Shown piece after piece: positions 17,001 through 26,170 of a stretch of 64,000 bases of DNA (position 1 is the stretch's first letter; each line of letters starts with the position of its first letter). The notes under the pieces were generated by a model that saw nothing but the letters and a program-made list of their open reading frames with translations, was not told the origin of the DNA and made no database searches. The stretch spans positions 96,725 to 160,724 of the forward strand of contig DJEL01000031.1 in assembly GCA_002432425.1 (NCBI GenBank), in the 5' to 3' direction. A program made the translations under genes and the position numbers. The stretch is from Lachnospiraceae bacterium UBA5899 (lineage in GTDB: Bacteria; Bacillota; Clostridia; Lachnospirales; Lachnospiraceae).

Positions 17001-17708
17001 TCACTGTTTTTCTGCCGTTTCACGCTTCTCCATGACACGGTACTTTACTTCCGCAATCTCCCAGTCGTCCATGGTATCGATGTCCTGCACCTCTAACTCG
17101 GGCAGGGGGAACGGTACGGTTTTATCCATAATCAGTTTTTTCTGTCTGTAAAAATCCGCCACCCGGATAAAGTAAAACTGTCCGGCATCATGGTAAAACG
17201 GCTCTAAGTCCTGGGAGCGGGTAAACATATGCTCCGGCCACTTAAAGCTTAAGAAATCGCCGTTCTGCACCACGCTTCTCTGGGGCGGGAAGCTGAATTT
17301 CACCACGGGAAGCAGTGCCTCCGCCTGTTTTTCCTGCATGGCGGCATAGGCTTTTTTTAACTTGTCCGCCGTAACAAAGGGCGCCGTAGGGTAAATGCAG
17401 CACGCCACATCAAATTCCCTTCCCTGCTCTTTATAGGCACTTAAGACCTCCAGCATCACATCCGTGGTGTTGGCATAATCATTGGCAGTGTCCGCACTCC
17501 GGAAAAAAGGAACCTTCGCCCCTGCTTTTTTCGCAATCTCCGCAATCTCCGCATCGTCCGTGGAAACCATGACCTCGTCAAAAATCCCCGCCGACAGGGC
17601 TGCTTCGATGGAATAGGTAATAATGGGTTTCCCGCAGAACTCTTTGATGTTCTTTCTGGGAATGCGTTTGCTGCCGCCTCTGGCGGTAATGACTGCTATG
17701 GTGCTCAT
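17001..17708 (-). CDS. pseF: PseF, CMP-pseudaminic acid cytidylyltransferase
   Basis: The 235-residue protein has the nucleotidyltransferase motif ARGGSKRIPRKNI (9-21). PTAPFVTADKL near 108-118 and the QDIDTMDDW acidic motif near 213-221 also match PseF/NeuA enzymes. It activates the free sugar with CTP to give CMP-Pse, the donor for pseudaminyltransferases. Its ATG overlaps the stop of the GT2 gene upstream by 4 bp. It is followed 43 bp later by the PseI-PseH gene. PseF versus another CMP-nonulosonate synthetase is settled by the neighbouring pseG and pseC. Confidence 0.92.
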   Translation of the reverse strand: MSTIAVITARGGSKRIPRKNIKEFCGKPIITYSIEAALSAGIFDEVMVSTDDAEIAEIAKKAGAKVPFFRSADTANDYANTTDVMLEVLSAYKEQGREFDVACCIYPTAPFVTADKLKKAYAAMQEKQAEALLPVVKFSFPPQRSVVQNGDFLSFKWPEHMFTRSQDLEPFYHDAGQFYFIRVADFYRQKKLIMDKTVPFPLPELEVQDIDTMDDWEIAEVKYRVMEKRETAEKQ

Positions 17709-18751
17709 GCTCCTGCCTCCTGTTTGTGCTGCTTTAACCTCCTGTAACCGTTCAGCAACCGGTAATAGCTATAAAACAATGCCGGTGATTTCATTAAAAA
17801 TTCAATGAGCTTCTGCTCCTCGGCTCCGGTTCGTTCCCGGTAGTAGGGATTGTCCGCAAAATCCGGCAAATCCTTTTTTACCAGGCTTCGCAGTTCCTTC
17901 ACAAAGCGGTACTTGCCCTTCATTTTGCCGCCCATACAACTGAAAAGGGTGTTCACAAAGGCAAGCTCCGTATATTTATAGTCAAATTCCTCCCGGAATT
18001 CTTCGTAAAATCCGTACTCTTTGCTCTTTTTCAGTAAAAGTTCCATGGCAGCCACCCGGTCTAAGCACTTCTGTTTCGAAATGTAATGCACCGTGGAAGC
18101 CTCGTGCTGGTAATAATAATACAACGGTTCGTCCACTCTTTCAAACTGCTTTCCGTGTAAAAGCCAGAGGGAGGACATGCAGTTATCCTCGTAAAAAATA
18201 TCCTCGGGGAACCAGAGTTCGTGCTCCGTAATCATGTCCCGGCGATAGATTTTCACCACCATGCTGCCGGGCTGTAAAATGAGCAGCTTCCGTTTTTCCG
18301 GGGTCAGTACACCGGTCTGCTCCGGGGTGTTGTTCTGCACCCGTTTTCCCGGTGCAAAGGAATGCTCTCCCACAAGCTGGTAATCGCAGCCCACCATATC
18401 GGCGCCGGTTTCTTCAGCTTTTACCAGAAGCTTTTCAAACATATCCGGTGCTGCCCAGTCGTCGCTGTCCATCATGCCGATAAATTCTCCGCAGGCTGCC
18501 TTTATTCCCCGGTTTCTGGCTCCGCCCTGATGGTGGTTTTCGGGGGAAGCAATGACTTTCAGCCTGCTGTCTTCTTCTGAAAGCTTCTTAAGCACCTGCA
18601 GCGAATTGTCCGTGGACGCATCGTCCACCGCAATCACTTCATAGGGAATATTCTTTTGTGTAAGGGTCTGTCCCAGTAAGGAGCGGATGCAGAATTCCAG
18701 CTTGCCGTCCGCCGCCATGTTGTAGACCGGCACCACAATACTAAGCTTCAT
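17705..18751 (-). CDS. GT2 family glycosyltransferase
   Basis: This 348-residue cytoplasmic GT-A enzyme opens with SIVVPVYNM. VDDASTDNS lies near 43-51, GGARNRGI near 77 and MDSDDW near 93-98 as the metal-binding DXD. The C-terminal 130 residues are helical, with a basic tail and no membrane segment. It overlaps the ABC exporter gene by 11 bp and pseF by 4 bp, so it is made together with the CMP-Pse pathway. Donor and linkage cannot be deduced from the sequence. Confidence 0.88.
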   Translation of the reverse strand: MKLSIVVPVYNMAADGKLEFCIRSLLGQTLTQKNIPYEVIAVDDASTDNSLQVLKKLSEEDSRLKVIASPENHHQGGARNRGIKAACGEFIGMMDSDDWAAPDMFEKLLVKAEETGADMVGCDYQLVGEHSFAPGKRVQNNTPEQTGVLTPEKRKLLILQPGSMVVKIYRRDMITEHELWFPEDIFYEDNCMSSLWLLHGKQFERVDEPLYYYYQHEASTVHYISKQKCLDRVAAMELLLKKSKEYGFYEEFREEFDYKYTELAFVNTLFSCMGGKMKGKYRFVKELRSLVKKDLPDFADNPYYRERTGAEEQKLIEFLMKSPALFYSYYRLLNGYRRLKQHKQEAGA

Positions 18752-20501
18752 TCACCTTTTCTCCCTTTTCCTGCACAATACCGCCGTTTTCCACCCGGTA
18801 TACGATTTCACAGTTGGCAATGGTCTGCAGTCTGTGGGCAATAATGACCAATGTCTTTTTGCCGTGCAGTCTGTTGATGGCGTCCATAATGGCGGCTTCC
18901 GTGTCGTTATCCAGTGCGGAAGTTGCCTCGTCCAGAATTAAAATTTCCGGGTCTTCGTACAACGCTCTGGCAATACCGATACGCTGTCTCTGACCGCCGG
19001 AAAGACGGATGCCTCTTTCGCCGATGCCGGTGTCCAGTCCCTCCGGCAGGCTTCTTACAAATTCATCCAGTTGGGCTTCCTTTAAGACCTCCCAGACTCT
19101 TTCTTCGTCAATTTTATCCTCCGCCACACCGAATGCCACATTTCGGCGGATGGTATCGTCCAGCATGAAAATCATCTGGGGAATATAACCGATGTTTTTC
19201 AGCCATGCCCGGTATTCATCCTGAATATCCGTTTTGTCCGCATATACATGACCTTCGGAGGGCTGCAGAAGCCCCAGCAAAATATCCACCACCGTGGTTT
19301 TTCCGGCGCCGGAAGTACCTACAATGCCCACTGCCGCGCCGATGGGAATTTTCATAAACGCATCCTTAAAAATATATTTCTCCGTATTCGGGTACGCGTA
19401 GGTGATATGGGACAGGGTAATGGCATCCTTCACGGGAAGCTTCTCGGAAGCTTCATCGGCAAAGGACATGTCCGTCTTTTCACTGGCAATTTCGTCCTGC
19501 AGATTGTCGCTGACACCCATAAAGAAGGGTTCAAAATATGCCATGGAGTTAATCTGGTTGTTGATGCGGTTCACACAGGGTAAAAGCACCAGAGCTGCTG
19601 CCGCAAAGGTGGTCAGGGTCTGCATCATATCGCCGGAGGGCACGCCGCGCAGCATCATGGCTAAGATATAACCAATCATGCACATAACGCAGACGGTTTC
19701 AATCACCAGCTTGGGGATGTTGTTATACAGGCTGTATTTCTGCACCGCATCCACATAGCCCTGTCCGCACTTCACATATTCGGAAACAAAATACTGCTCC
19801 TTGCCCGCAATCTTCACTTCCTTGATACCCTGCACCGTCTGTAAAATCCACTTGAACAGACCGCTGTAATAGTTCTGGTTGTCCTCGCCCGCCTTGTGCA
19901 TCACGGGCTTTAAGATTTTCTTGATGACCCAGAGCAGTACCAAAAGCACGCCCGCAATGAGGAACGTCATGGCAGCATCCTGCGCCAGACAGTAAATAAC
20001 CAGGAATACAAAGATAATGCCGTCGGACAAAAGCTGCAGCAGCGCCAAAATCAGCGCATACATGTTGTTGACATCGGAAGTAATGCTTCTCTGCACCACG
20101 GAAGTATCGGCATTCAGGTAAAACTCGTAGTTCCTCCGCAGAAAATTTTTCATCATGCGCTCCGAGGTACGGAACTGGTTCTTGTATACAAAAGCATAGG
20201 TGCATTTTAACTGGAAATACAAAAATACATTTTTAATCACAAAAATGCCAATCAGGGAGCACATGACAATCACCGAAAACCGCATGGTGTCGCCCCCGCC
20301 CAGGGCGTGGTACAGTGAGCTTACCAGGGCGTTGTTCTCTATGGCATTCCGGTCCATGACGATGCTTACCACCGGCACAATCATACCCACGCCGGCTACC
20401 TGCAGCCCCGCGCCGATTACCATCATGATGACTAAAAAGAACATGGTAACCTTCTGCTTTTTATCCAATAAAATGTTCAGCTTCTTAAATATCTTAATCA
20501 T
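18741..20501 (-). CDS. ABC exporter of the MsbA/PglK type, candidate lipid-oligosaccharide flippase
   Basis: The 586-residue half-transporter has six N-terminal membrane helices followed by one ATPase domain. GTSGAGKTT (Walker A) lies near 397-405, LSGGQRQR near 503 and ILILDEATSALD near 522. The layout equals MsbA, PglK and Wzk, homodimers that flip lipid-linked oligosaccharides. The locus shows no Wzx flippase and no two-gene Wzm/Wzt exporter, so this is the best flippase candidate for the glycan. It is flanked by glycosyltransferase genes and overlaps the next by 11 bp. Confidence 0.85.
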   Translation of the reverse strand: MIKIFKKLNILLDKKQKVTMFFLVIMMVIGAGLQVAGVGMIVPVVSIVMDRNAIENNALVSSLYHALGGGDTMRFSVIVMCSLIGIFVIKNVFLYFQLKCTYAFVYKNQFRTSERMMKNFLRRNYEFYLNADTSVVQRSITSDVNNMYALILALLQLLSDGIIFVFLVIYCLAQDAAMTFLIAGVLLVLLWVIKKILKPVMHKAGEDNQNYYSGLFKWILQTVQGIKEVKIAGKEQYFVSEYVKCGQGYVDAVQKYSLYNNIPKLVIETVCVMCMIGYILAMMLRGVPSGDMMQTLTTFAAAALVLLPCVNRINNQINSMAYFEPFFMGVSDNLQDEIASEKTDMSFADEASEKLPVKDAITLSHITYAYPNTEKYIFKDAFMKIPIGAAVGIVGTSGAGKTTVVDILLGLLQPSEGHVYADKTDIQDEYRAWLKNIGYIPQMIFMLDDTIRRNVAFGVAEDKIDEERVWEVLKEAQLDEFVRSLPEGLDTGIGERGIRLSGGQRQRIGIARALYEDPEILILDEATSALDNDTEAAIMDAINRLHGKKTLVIIAHRLQTIANCEIVYRVENGGIVQEKGEKVNEA

Positions 20502-20558
20502 GTCTGTCTTATGCTCCGTCCTTCAATCTATTCATTCCGTCTGTAGATAAACAAATCC

Positions 20559-21635
20559 TTAAATCTGTTCATTCTGTCTGTGAATGAGCGGGTCCTCGTA
20601 TTTATCCATGAAATCCGGTCCCAGCCGCACCATTTCGTCGGCAAACTGAATGGCTTTTATTTCCGTCAGCACCGCCACCACCTTTTTAAACCTAAGGTCC
20701 GGGAAGAAATTTAAAATTTCCATAGGCAGTGCGGCATCAAACTGAGGATATTCGGAAAACAGGGTCCGGTAATCCAGCGTATCCCGCGGATGCGGTTTGA
20801 TAAATATGGTTCCCTCTTTTTTATACTGTTCGATAATATCTTCAAAAATCTGCTTTCTTATCTCCAGAGAGCAGAGCGGATCCGTCAAAATCAGGATTTT
20901 GTCGCCTTTTTCATTGGCTTCCTTTATCTGCTCTTTCAGGCGGGCTTCATCCCGTACAAAGGCTTTGATGAGGATTTCCTTGTCCTCCGCCGTCAGGGCA
21001 TCCGTAAGCGCCTGCCGGGACACCTCGATATATTTGGGGCAGGGATGGGCAATGGCGGAAATGTCGTTGACTTCCATATCCAGACAGTATTTGCCGTAGC
21101 CGTTCTGCACAAAAATAAGGTTCAGACGATTGGACATGAATGCCTTAAGTCCAAACATGCCTCGGTTGTCGAACCGCGCCGCATCGAAGTTTTTCAGGCA
21201 GTTCAAACCGTCCTCCATGGCATGGTAGGGAATTTTATTCTGATTTAAATAATAACCGATGGGGTCGGAATCGCAGTACACATAAATGTCCTCATACTGC
21301 CGCAAATCCACCGGGATAAACGGAGCCTCCAGTCGGGCGTACTCCTTCGTGAATCGGATGCGGGAAAGCATGTTAAAGAAAATATTGCCCTTATCCACTC
21401 TGTATTTTGCAAGCTCCGGGAAAAAATCCTCTCTTTTTTCCTCAAACATGATGACTTCCCGGAACATGCCGGTACTCTCCACCCGCTCCTTTAAGGATTC
21501 AAAATTGTTGGACATGGTGGAAAGCATCAGTGTTGCCTTCCCTTTTTCCTCTGCGGGCTTCCGTAATTCTTTTAAAAATGTCACATATACGTGATAATAG
21601 GTATGACAGATATAAATCCGTCCGTTCTTTTTCAT
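20559..21635 (-). CDS. Polysialyltransferase-like glycosyltransferase, candidate pseudaminyltransferase
   Basis: This 358-residue protein has IYICHTYYHVYV at the N-terminus. A C-terminal half contains ILTDPL (near 235) and FIKPHPRD (near 275-283), the HP motif that sialyl- and polysialyltransferases of the GT52/capsule types use for CMP-sugar handling. A CMP-pseudaminic acid pathway lies just downstream, so transfer of Pse from CMP-Pse is a reasonable proposal. The ATG at 21635 has GGAAAGG 9 nt upstream; an in-frame GTG at 21653 overlaps that site. Family assignment rests on motifs and length only. Confidence 0.65.
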   Translation of the reverse strand: MKKNGRIYICHTYYHVYVTFLKELRKPAEEKGKATLMLSTMSNNFESLKERVESTGMFREVIMFEEKREDFFPELAKYRVDKGNIFFNMLSRIRFTKEYARLEAPFIPVDLRQYEDIYVYCDSDPIGYYLNQNKIPYHAMEDGLNCLKNFDAARFDNRGMFGLKAFMSNRLNLIFVQNGYGKYCLDMEVNDISAIAHPCPKYIEVSRQALTDALTAEDKEILIKAFVRDEARLKEQIKEANEKGDKILILTDPLCSLEIRKQIFEDIIEQYKKEGTIFIKPHPRDTLDYRTLFSEYPQFDAALPMEILNFFPDLRFKKVVAVLTEIKAIQFADEMVRLGPDFMDKYEDPLIHRQNEQI

Positions 21636-21699
21636 CCGCGATTTCCTTTCCACAGAATAACACCTGCTTCTTTATTCCGTGCTTTCCCATCCTGTACAA

Positions 21700-21797
21700 C
21701 CGTGACCGCACATTGGGGCTAATCCATATGCTTTAACTTCCGGTGCAGCCGTGGCTGCACATTGGGGTTAATCCATATGCTTTAATTTTCGGTGCAG
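21700..21797. repeat. Two 49-bp tandem repeats duplicating the 3' end of a glycosyltransferase gene
   Basis: Copies at 21700-21748 and 21749-21797 match at 44 of 49 bases. The right copy holds the last nine codons plus stop of the GT2 gene at 21768; the left copy repeats them, with stop, outside any gene. All five differences are transitions. The three that fall in codons are synonymous or stop-for-stop (CGA/CGG, AAA/AAG, TAA/TAG). Confidence 0.85.
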
Positions 21798-22790
21798 GCT
21801 GCGTACCCCCCTCGGGCAGGTGCCCAGCAAAAGCAGGTACAGCTTGTTTTTACCCGTAAGATACGGAGAGCTTATCACATCCCCCATATGGTGTCTTACA
21901 AACGAAACGCACTTTTGGTACGGCAGGTTGTCCTTCGTCATCTGTCCCACCGGAATGTGAAGCAGATATTCCAACCTCTGGAACAGCCCGAAACGGACTG
22001 CCACCTTCTGTAAGGCAGGATAATATTCCTCCACCAGCGCCGTCACCCTGTCCGCATTGTCCACGCAGTCCCCGTAAACCCTCGGGAACACATCCGGGTC
22101 TTTTTTCCGGGTGTTGCTGCCAATCCGGTAATACACATGATACCCGTATCCGGGCAGACTGTAAATCCCCTCCGTGCGGGTCAGCATTCTTGTCAGCAGA
22201 TAAAAGTCTTCGTTGAGCATCCCTTCCGGGAAGCCTTCCTCTGTAAAAAGCTCTCTTTTTAAGAGCTTGGTGCAAAAAGAGCAGTCGCCCTTATGCAGGA
22301 GAAGCTCTCTTAAAAAATCTTCGCTTTTAATAAATTCTTCCTCTTTCGGCGGAACACAGATGTCCGGCAGTTTGCTGCCCTCTGCATCCACTTCGTCCCT
22401 GCCTATCTGGGCTATGCCGCATCCGCTTTTTTGTATGGCGGAAAGCAGCCTTTCGTACATATCCGGCTCTATGAAATCGTCGCTGTCCACAAAGCCCAGA
22501 TATTCGCCCCTTGCCTCTCTGATGCCTAAATTCCGGGCAGAGGAGGAACCGCCGTTTTCTTTGTGGAATACCCGGATGCGGGCATCCTTTTCTGCCAGTT
22601 CGTCACAGAGCGCCCCCGTGCCGTCCGTGGAGCCGTCATCCACCAGAAGAATTTCAATAGCGGAACAGGTTTGTCTGCATACGGAGTCCACACATTTCGG
22701 CAGGCAGTCCATAATATTGTAAATAGGAATAATCACACTGATGAGGGCATCCATTCTGCTTACAAATCCATCCTTTCTATTCATTGGCAT
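21768..22790 (-). CDS. GT2 family glycosyltransferase
   Basis: This 340-residue GT-A enzyme has ISVIIPIYN near 17, VDDGSTDGT near 49, SSSARNLGI near 82 and VDSDDF near 98-103. The later LNEDFYLLTRM block is common in GT2 enzymes of capsule loci. The start may be 22790, 22782 or 22754; the last gives the usual short N-terminus but has no close ribosome site. The C-terminal LHRKLKHMD and stop are repeated downstream in the 49-bp tandem duplication. It lies 24 bp after a GT4 gene. Sugar specificity is unknown. Confidence 0.88.
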   Translation of the reverse strand: MPMNRKDGFVSRMDALISVIIPIYNIMDCLPKCVDSVCRQTCSAIEILLVDDGSTDGTGALCDELAEKDARIRVFHKENGGSSSARNLGIREARGEYLGFVDSDDFIEPDMYERLLSAIQKSGCGIAQIGRDEVDAEGSKLPDICVPPKEEEFIKSEDFLRELLLHKGDCSFCTKLLKRELFTEEGFPEGMLNEDFYLLTRMLTRTEGIYSLPGYGYHVYYRIGSNTRKKDPDVFPRVYGDCVDNADRVTALVEEYYPALQKVAVRFGLFQRLEYLLHIPVGQMTKDNLPYQKCVSFVRHHMGDVISSPYLTGKNKLYLLLLGTCPRGVRSLHRKLKHMD

Positions 22791-22814
22791 TCTTCTGTTT
22801 CCGTCGGACTGCCG

Positions 22815-24035
22815 TTACTCTTCCGTTGTCTTTACTGACCGTGAAACTTCTTCGCACATTCTCCGGTACATATGGTAGGGCGCTATGGGCTCCGCTTCGC
22901 TTAAAATGCCGCTTTCTGCCGCGGCTGCCCTGCCTTCCGTGAGTCCTTTCAGGAAAGGAAGCAGCTTCCTTGCGGCATTTTCCGCATTCCATTCCGAAGA
23001 AACGGTATCATAGGCAGCCCTGCCCAGCTTCTCCATTATGTTTTCGTTTTGTATCAAGGTTGTAAGGTTTTTATAAAAAATTGTAAAATTGCCGTCCGGG
23101 TAAACCATGCCGTTTTTGCCGGGCTTAAGAAGAAACGGCACTGCGCCGATACCGCAATCCGCCACCACTGCCATGCAGCTGTTCATGGCTTCGTTTAAAA
23201 CCGCGCCCCAGCCTTCTCCGTAATCGCTGGTAAACAGGAAAATATCCGCATTTTCCATATATTCCCTCACCTGCTCGGGCTTCTTGAAACCGGCGAAAGT
23301 CACATATTCCGACAGATGTTTTTCCTCCGTCATCTGTGTAAGCTTCTCTTCCATTTCACCGCCGCCCACCATGGTCAGGGAAAAATCATAGCCTTCCTGC
23401 ACCAGTTTTTCCGCTGCCAGAATTGCCATTTCCGGGTGTTTCCAGTCAATAAAACGGCCCGCCCAGAGTAAGGACGGCTTTTTTTCTCTTTCCCGGCGTC
23501 TTCTTTTTGTTTCCATCAGGTTATCCACATTCTGGGGCTTAAAAGCGGGGAAATATCCCCATTTATACATTTTGCCGGGGTATGCTTTTACAATATGAAA
23601 ATCGCTTGCCACATAGCCGCCGCAGCAGAGCAGGTACACCGGCGCCTTGCGGTAACGGGTATGGTCCTTGTATTTCTGCACCAGCCCTCTGGGGGATATG
23701 GCTTTCCACTGACCGGTTTTATACAGCCGTTCGCTGAGCCGGACCACAATTTTACCTTCCCGCAGTCTGTCCGCAATGTAGCTTTCATCGTCCACGCCCC
23801 CGAACAGCACAATGTCGCTCTCCGCAATCAGTTTCCGGCAGAAAAATTCTTCCTCATAAAACAGATGCAGATAGGGAAGTCCGGAGAAATCCTGCCCCCA
23901 GCCCATTTTAATCCGTTCCTCCGCCATGGGCTCCGTCTGCACAAAGAAAAAATCCTCGGAAAGCTGTTCCCGCATGGCATTGCAGAACGGAATCTGATGA
24001 TGATTGATGTAGTTGGACACAAATACGACTTTCAT
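22815..24035 (-). CDS. GT4 family (GT-B) glycosyltransferase
   Basis: The 406-residue protein starts MKVVFVSNYINHHQ. The second Rossmann domain begins at LLWAGRF (near 190), and the retaining-GT motif EGWGAVLNEAM lies near 290. AGGAGG is 5 nt before the ATG at 24035, so the in-frame codons upstream are untranslated. It is a cytoplasmic enzyme that adds a nucleotide sugar to the growing lipid-linked glycan. It ends with a charged tail of about 30 residues. Confidence 0.88.
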   Translation of the reverse strand: MKVVFVSNYINHHQIPFCNAMREQLSEDFFFVQTEPMAEERIKMGWGQDFSGLPYLHLFYEEEFFCRKLIAESDIVLFGGVDDESYIADRLREGKIVVRLSERLYKTGQWKAISPRGLVQKYKDHTRYRKAPVYLLCCGGYVASDFHIVKAYPGKMYKWGYFPAFKPQNVDNLMETKRRRREREKKPSLLWAGRFIDWKHPEMAILAAEKLVQEGYDFSLTMVGGGEMEEKLTQMTEEKHLSEYVTFAGFKKPEQVREYMENADIFLFTSDYGEGWGAVLNEAMNSCMAVVADCGIGAVPFLLKPGKNGMVYPDGNFTIFYKNLTTLIQNENIMEKLGRAAYDTVSSEWNAENAARKLLPFLKGLTEGRAAAAESGILSEAEPIAPYHMYRRMCEEVSRSVKTTEE

Positions 24036-24102
24036 ACGCCCCTCCTTTTCCTGTACGCCCCCCACAGGCATACAGCCGGCAAATTTCCTGCGCTAACCCT
24101 TG

Positions 24103-25374
24103 CTAACTCTCTATCTTTCGGTAAATATCCAGCAGCTGCCGGTAATTTTTCTCTGCGTCATGGGTCACAAGCGCTCTCGCTCTCGCTGCAGTCCCCAGTT
24201 CTTCCGCCAGCCGGCAGTCCCCGAACAGCCGGCAGACTTCTTCCGCCAGTACCGCGGTGTCGCCCTTCTTAAATAAAAGGCCTTCTTTTTCATGGGTCAT
24301 CAGGCTTTCCACACCTCCGACCGCCGAGCTTACCACCGGCATGCCGAGCAGCATGGCTTCTCCCACGGAATTGGGGGAATTTTCCAGTGCCGATGCCGAT
24401 ACGAAAAGCTCGCTTTTCAAGTAGGCACCGCACATGCCTTCCGCCTGTAGCCTGCCTAAGAAATGCACCTTTTCCTCCAGCCCGTACTTTACGATTTCAT
24501 CCCGCAGATATTTCCCGTAAGAGCCTATTTTCAGCTTTTCCTTTACGGACGCATACCGGGTCACATTGTCGCCTGCCACGTAAATTTCCGTATCCGGGTA
24601 CTTTTTTAAGATGTCCGGCATTGCCCAGAGCAGGTAGTGCAGCCCCTTTAAGGGATAATTGCCCTGACTGAAAAAAATCCGGTGAGGCGTGCAGGCCTCC
24701 CGCCGCCAGCGCTTCTCGTAAAACACCCTGCGCAGGGTTTCGTTCAGTATATGGTATTCGGCATCCGGGTTCATGGCGTGCGACACCTCTCTGTCCCATG
24801 CCGTCCTGCCAGCCAGATGACCGGCTCCTTTTATGGCTTCCGTTTCGTGTTCGCCCCGCAGCACATATTTTTTCTGCTGGAGCCGGATATTGTCGTGGCG
24901 CAGCACATCCCGCAGCAGAAAGCGCTTCTGAATGTGTTCCGGCAAATCCGCCGGATAGGCTTTGGCTATCTCCGTACAGAGTCCCTGCAGGCCAATCAGG
25001 ATTTTTTCCTTCGGCATCACCTTCGTCATGGCAAGGGTGTGGGCATACTCCGCCCCGAAGCAGTGTACAATGTCGGGCTTAAAATCCGCCGCAATCCATG
25101 CAAGCCTGTCCTCCAGGGCATTTTCGTACCGCTCCGGATTCCGTAAATCCTCCGAAAAGCCGTATGCTTCCATGCCCTCTATGCGCCCCAGTTTCCGCAC
25201 ACCGGGTACGCTTTCCATAGGAAAGCAAATGCCGAGCTCCACGCCGTTTTCTTCTTTATTCTGTTGTAAGGACTCCGCCAGACCCGTGAGCCAGCCCTCG
25301 TTGCAGCTTGCCGGAAGTCCCAGCTTCTTTGCTATCATGGGGAGCATGATATTGCACAGCCAGAGTACTCTCAT
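24103..25374 (-). CDS. GT4 family (GT-B) glycosyltransferase
   Basis: The 423-residue protein begins MRVLWLCNIMLP. It has FFSQGNYPLKGL (near 230) at the start of the donor domain and NSPNSVGEAMLLGMPVV (near 332-348), holding the Glu that contacts the nucleotide sugar, followed by SSAVGGVES. Its ATG overlaps the stop of the preceding GT2 by 4 bp. The acceptor domain is rich in conserved His/Cys positions (CFGAEY near 105). Donor and acceptor sugars are not inferable. Confidence 0.88.
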   Translation of the reverse strand: MRVLWLCNIMLPMIAKKLGLPASCNEGWLTGLAESLQQNKEENGVELGICFPMESVPGVRKLGRIEGMEAYGFSEDLRNPERYENALEDRLAWIAADFKPDIVHCFGAEYAHTLAMTKVMPKEKILIGLQGLCTEIAKAYPADLPEHIQKRFLLRDVLRHDNIRLQQKKYVLRGEHETEAIKGAGHLAGRTAWDREVSHAMNPDAEYHILNETLRRVFYEKRWRREACTPHRIFFSQGNYPLKGLHYLLWAMPDILKKYPDTEIYVAGDNVTRYASVKEKLKIGSYGKYLRDEIVKYGLEEKVHFLGRLQAEGMCGAYLKSELFVSASALENSPNSVGEAMLLGMPVVSSAVGGVESLMTHEKEGLLFKKGDTAVLAEEVCRLFGDCRLAEELGTAARARALVTHDAEKNYRQLLDIYRKIES

Positions 25375-26159
25375 TTTCGGATTCCCGCCTTTATTTTTTC
25401 ATACGCCGCAGCAAATTTTTTATTTTCCGCCAGATACCGTCGTAACGGCACAAGCGTTACCACCAGGTATGCCCTGCAGAAAAAGAGCTGCGTGCCCGTT
25501 AAATATTTCTTCGTTATCAGCCGGTGTTCTTCTTTGTCCCTTTTGCGGTTTTCCTTACTCTCCGAATAACCGCCGCCTTCATAGGCTGCCACCGTAAACG
25601 GAAGCGAAACCGCTTCTTCTTTCTGTTTCAGCACGCACCAGAGAAAATGCTCGTAGTCCGCCCGGATGCGGTATTCCGGCAGATACTGCCTGTCCGCAAA
25701 CAGCCGTCTTGCATAAAAGCAGGACTGGTGGCAGGGGATGTTCCGGAAGCACTGAAACGGTGTCATGCGCCCCGGCGCCGTCTGCAGGCTGTCCGTTTTG
25801 CTGCAATAGGTGTCGCCGTAGTAAATGCCCTTTCCGGGATTTTTTTCCATGGCTTTGGCCGTTCTTGTAAGAACCTGTTCGTCATAGAACAAATCACCGC
25901 AGTTTAAAAACAGCACGTATTCCCCGGCGGCTTCCGAAACCGCCTGGTTCATGGCGTCGTAGATGCCGGTGTCTTTTTTCTCTATGAGACGGATTTTTTC
26001 ATCAGCCGGAAGGAGCCCCGTGGAGCCGTCCTTACTGCCTCCGTCCTTTACGATAATTTCATAGTCCCGATATTCCTGTTTGCGGATGCTCTCCACCGTT
26101 TCCGCCAGCTTGGTGCCCGGATTTAAGCAAACCACCAGAATGGAAAATTTCACTGCCAC
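25371..26159 (-). CDS. GT2 family glycosyltransferase (WcaA/WcaE-like)
   Basis: The 262-residue protein has SILVVCLNPGTKL at the N-terminus and VKDGGSKDGS near 37. LNCGDLF near 85-91 stands where other GT2 enzymes have a DXD. RADYEHFLW near 168 follows. The Asn-Cys-Gly-Asp variant is normal in the WcaE-like branch. GTG at 26159 is the start, with GGGAGG 5 nt upstream. Translation is coupled to the next GT4 gene by a 4-bp overlap. Confidence 0.87.
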   Translation of the reverse strand: MAVKFSILVVCLNPGTKLAETVESIRKQEYRDYEIIVKDGGSKDGSTGLLPADEKIRLIEKKDTGIYDAMNQAVSEAAGEYVLFLNCGDLFYDEQVLTRTAKAMEKNPGKGIYYGDTYCSKTDSLQTAPGRMTPFQCFRNIPCHQSCFYARRLFADRQYLPEYRIRADYEHFLWCVLKQKEEAVSLPFTVAAYEGGGYSESKENRKRDKEEHRLITKKYLTGTQLFFCRAYLVVTLVPLRRYLAENKKFAAAYEKIKAGIRK

Positions 26160-26170
26160 AAAGCCCTCCC

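Noticed and set aside
16958..17038. Longer pseI start overlapping pseF
   Set aside because: The short start has GGAAGGG at 8 nt and begins like other NeuB/PseI proteins.
23595..24272. Plus-strand open frame of 225 codons over two GT4 genes
   Set aside because: It is a shadow of the GT4 genes, with no motifs and no plausible translation start.
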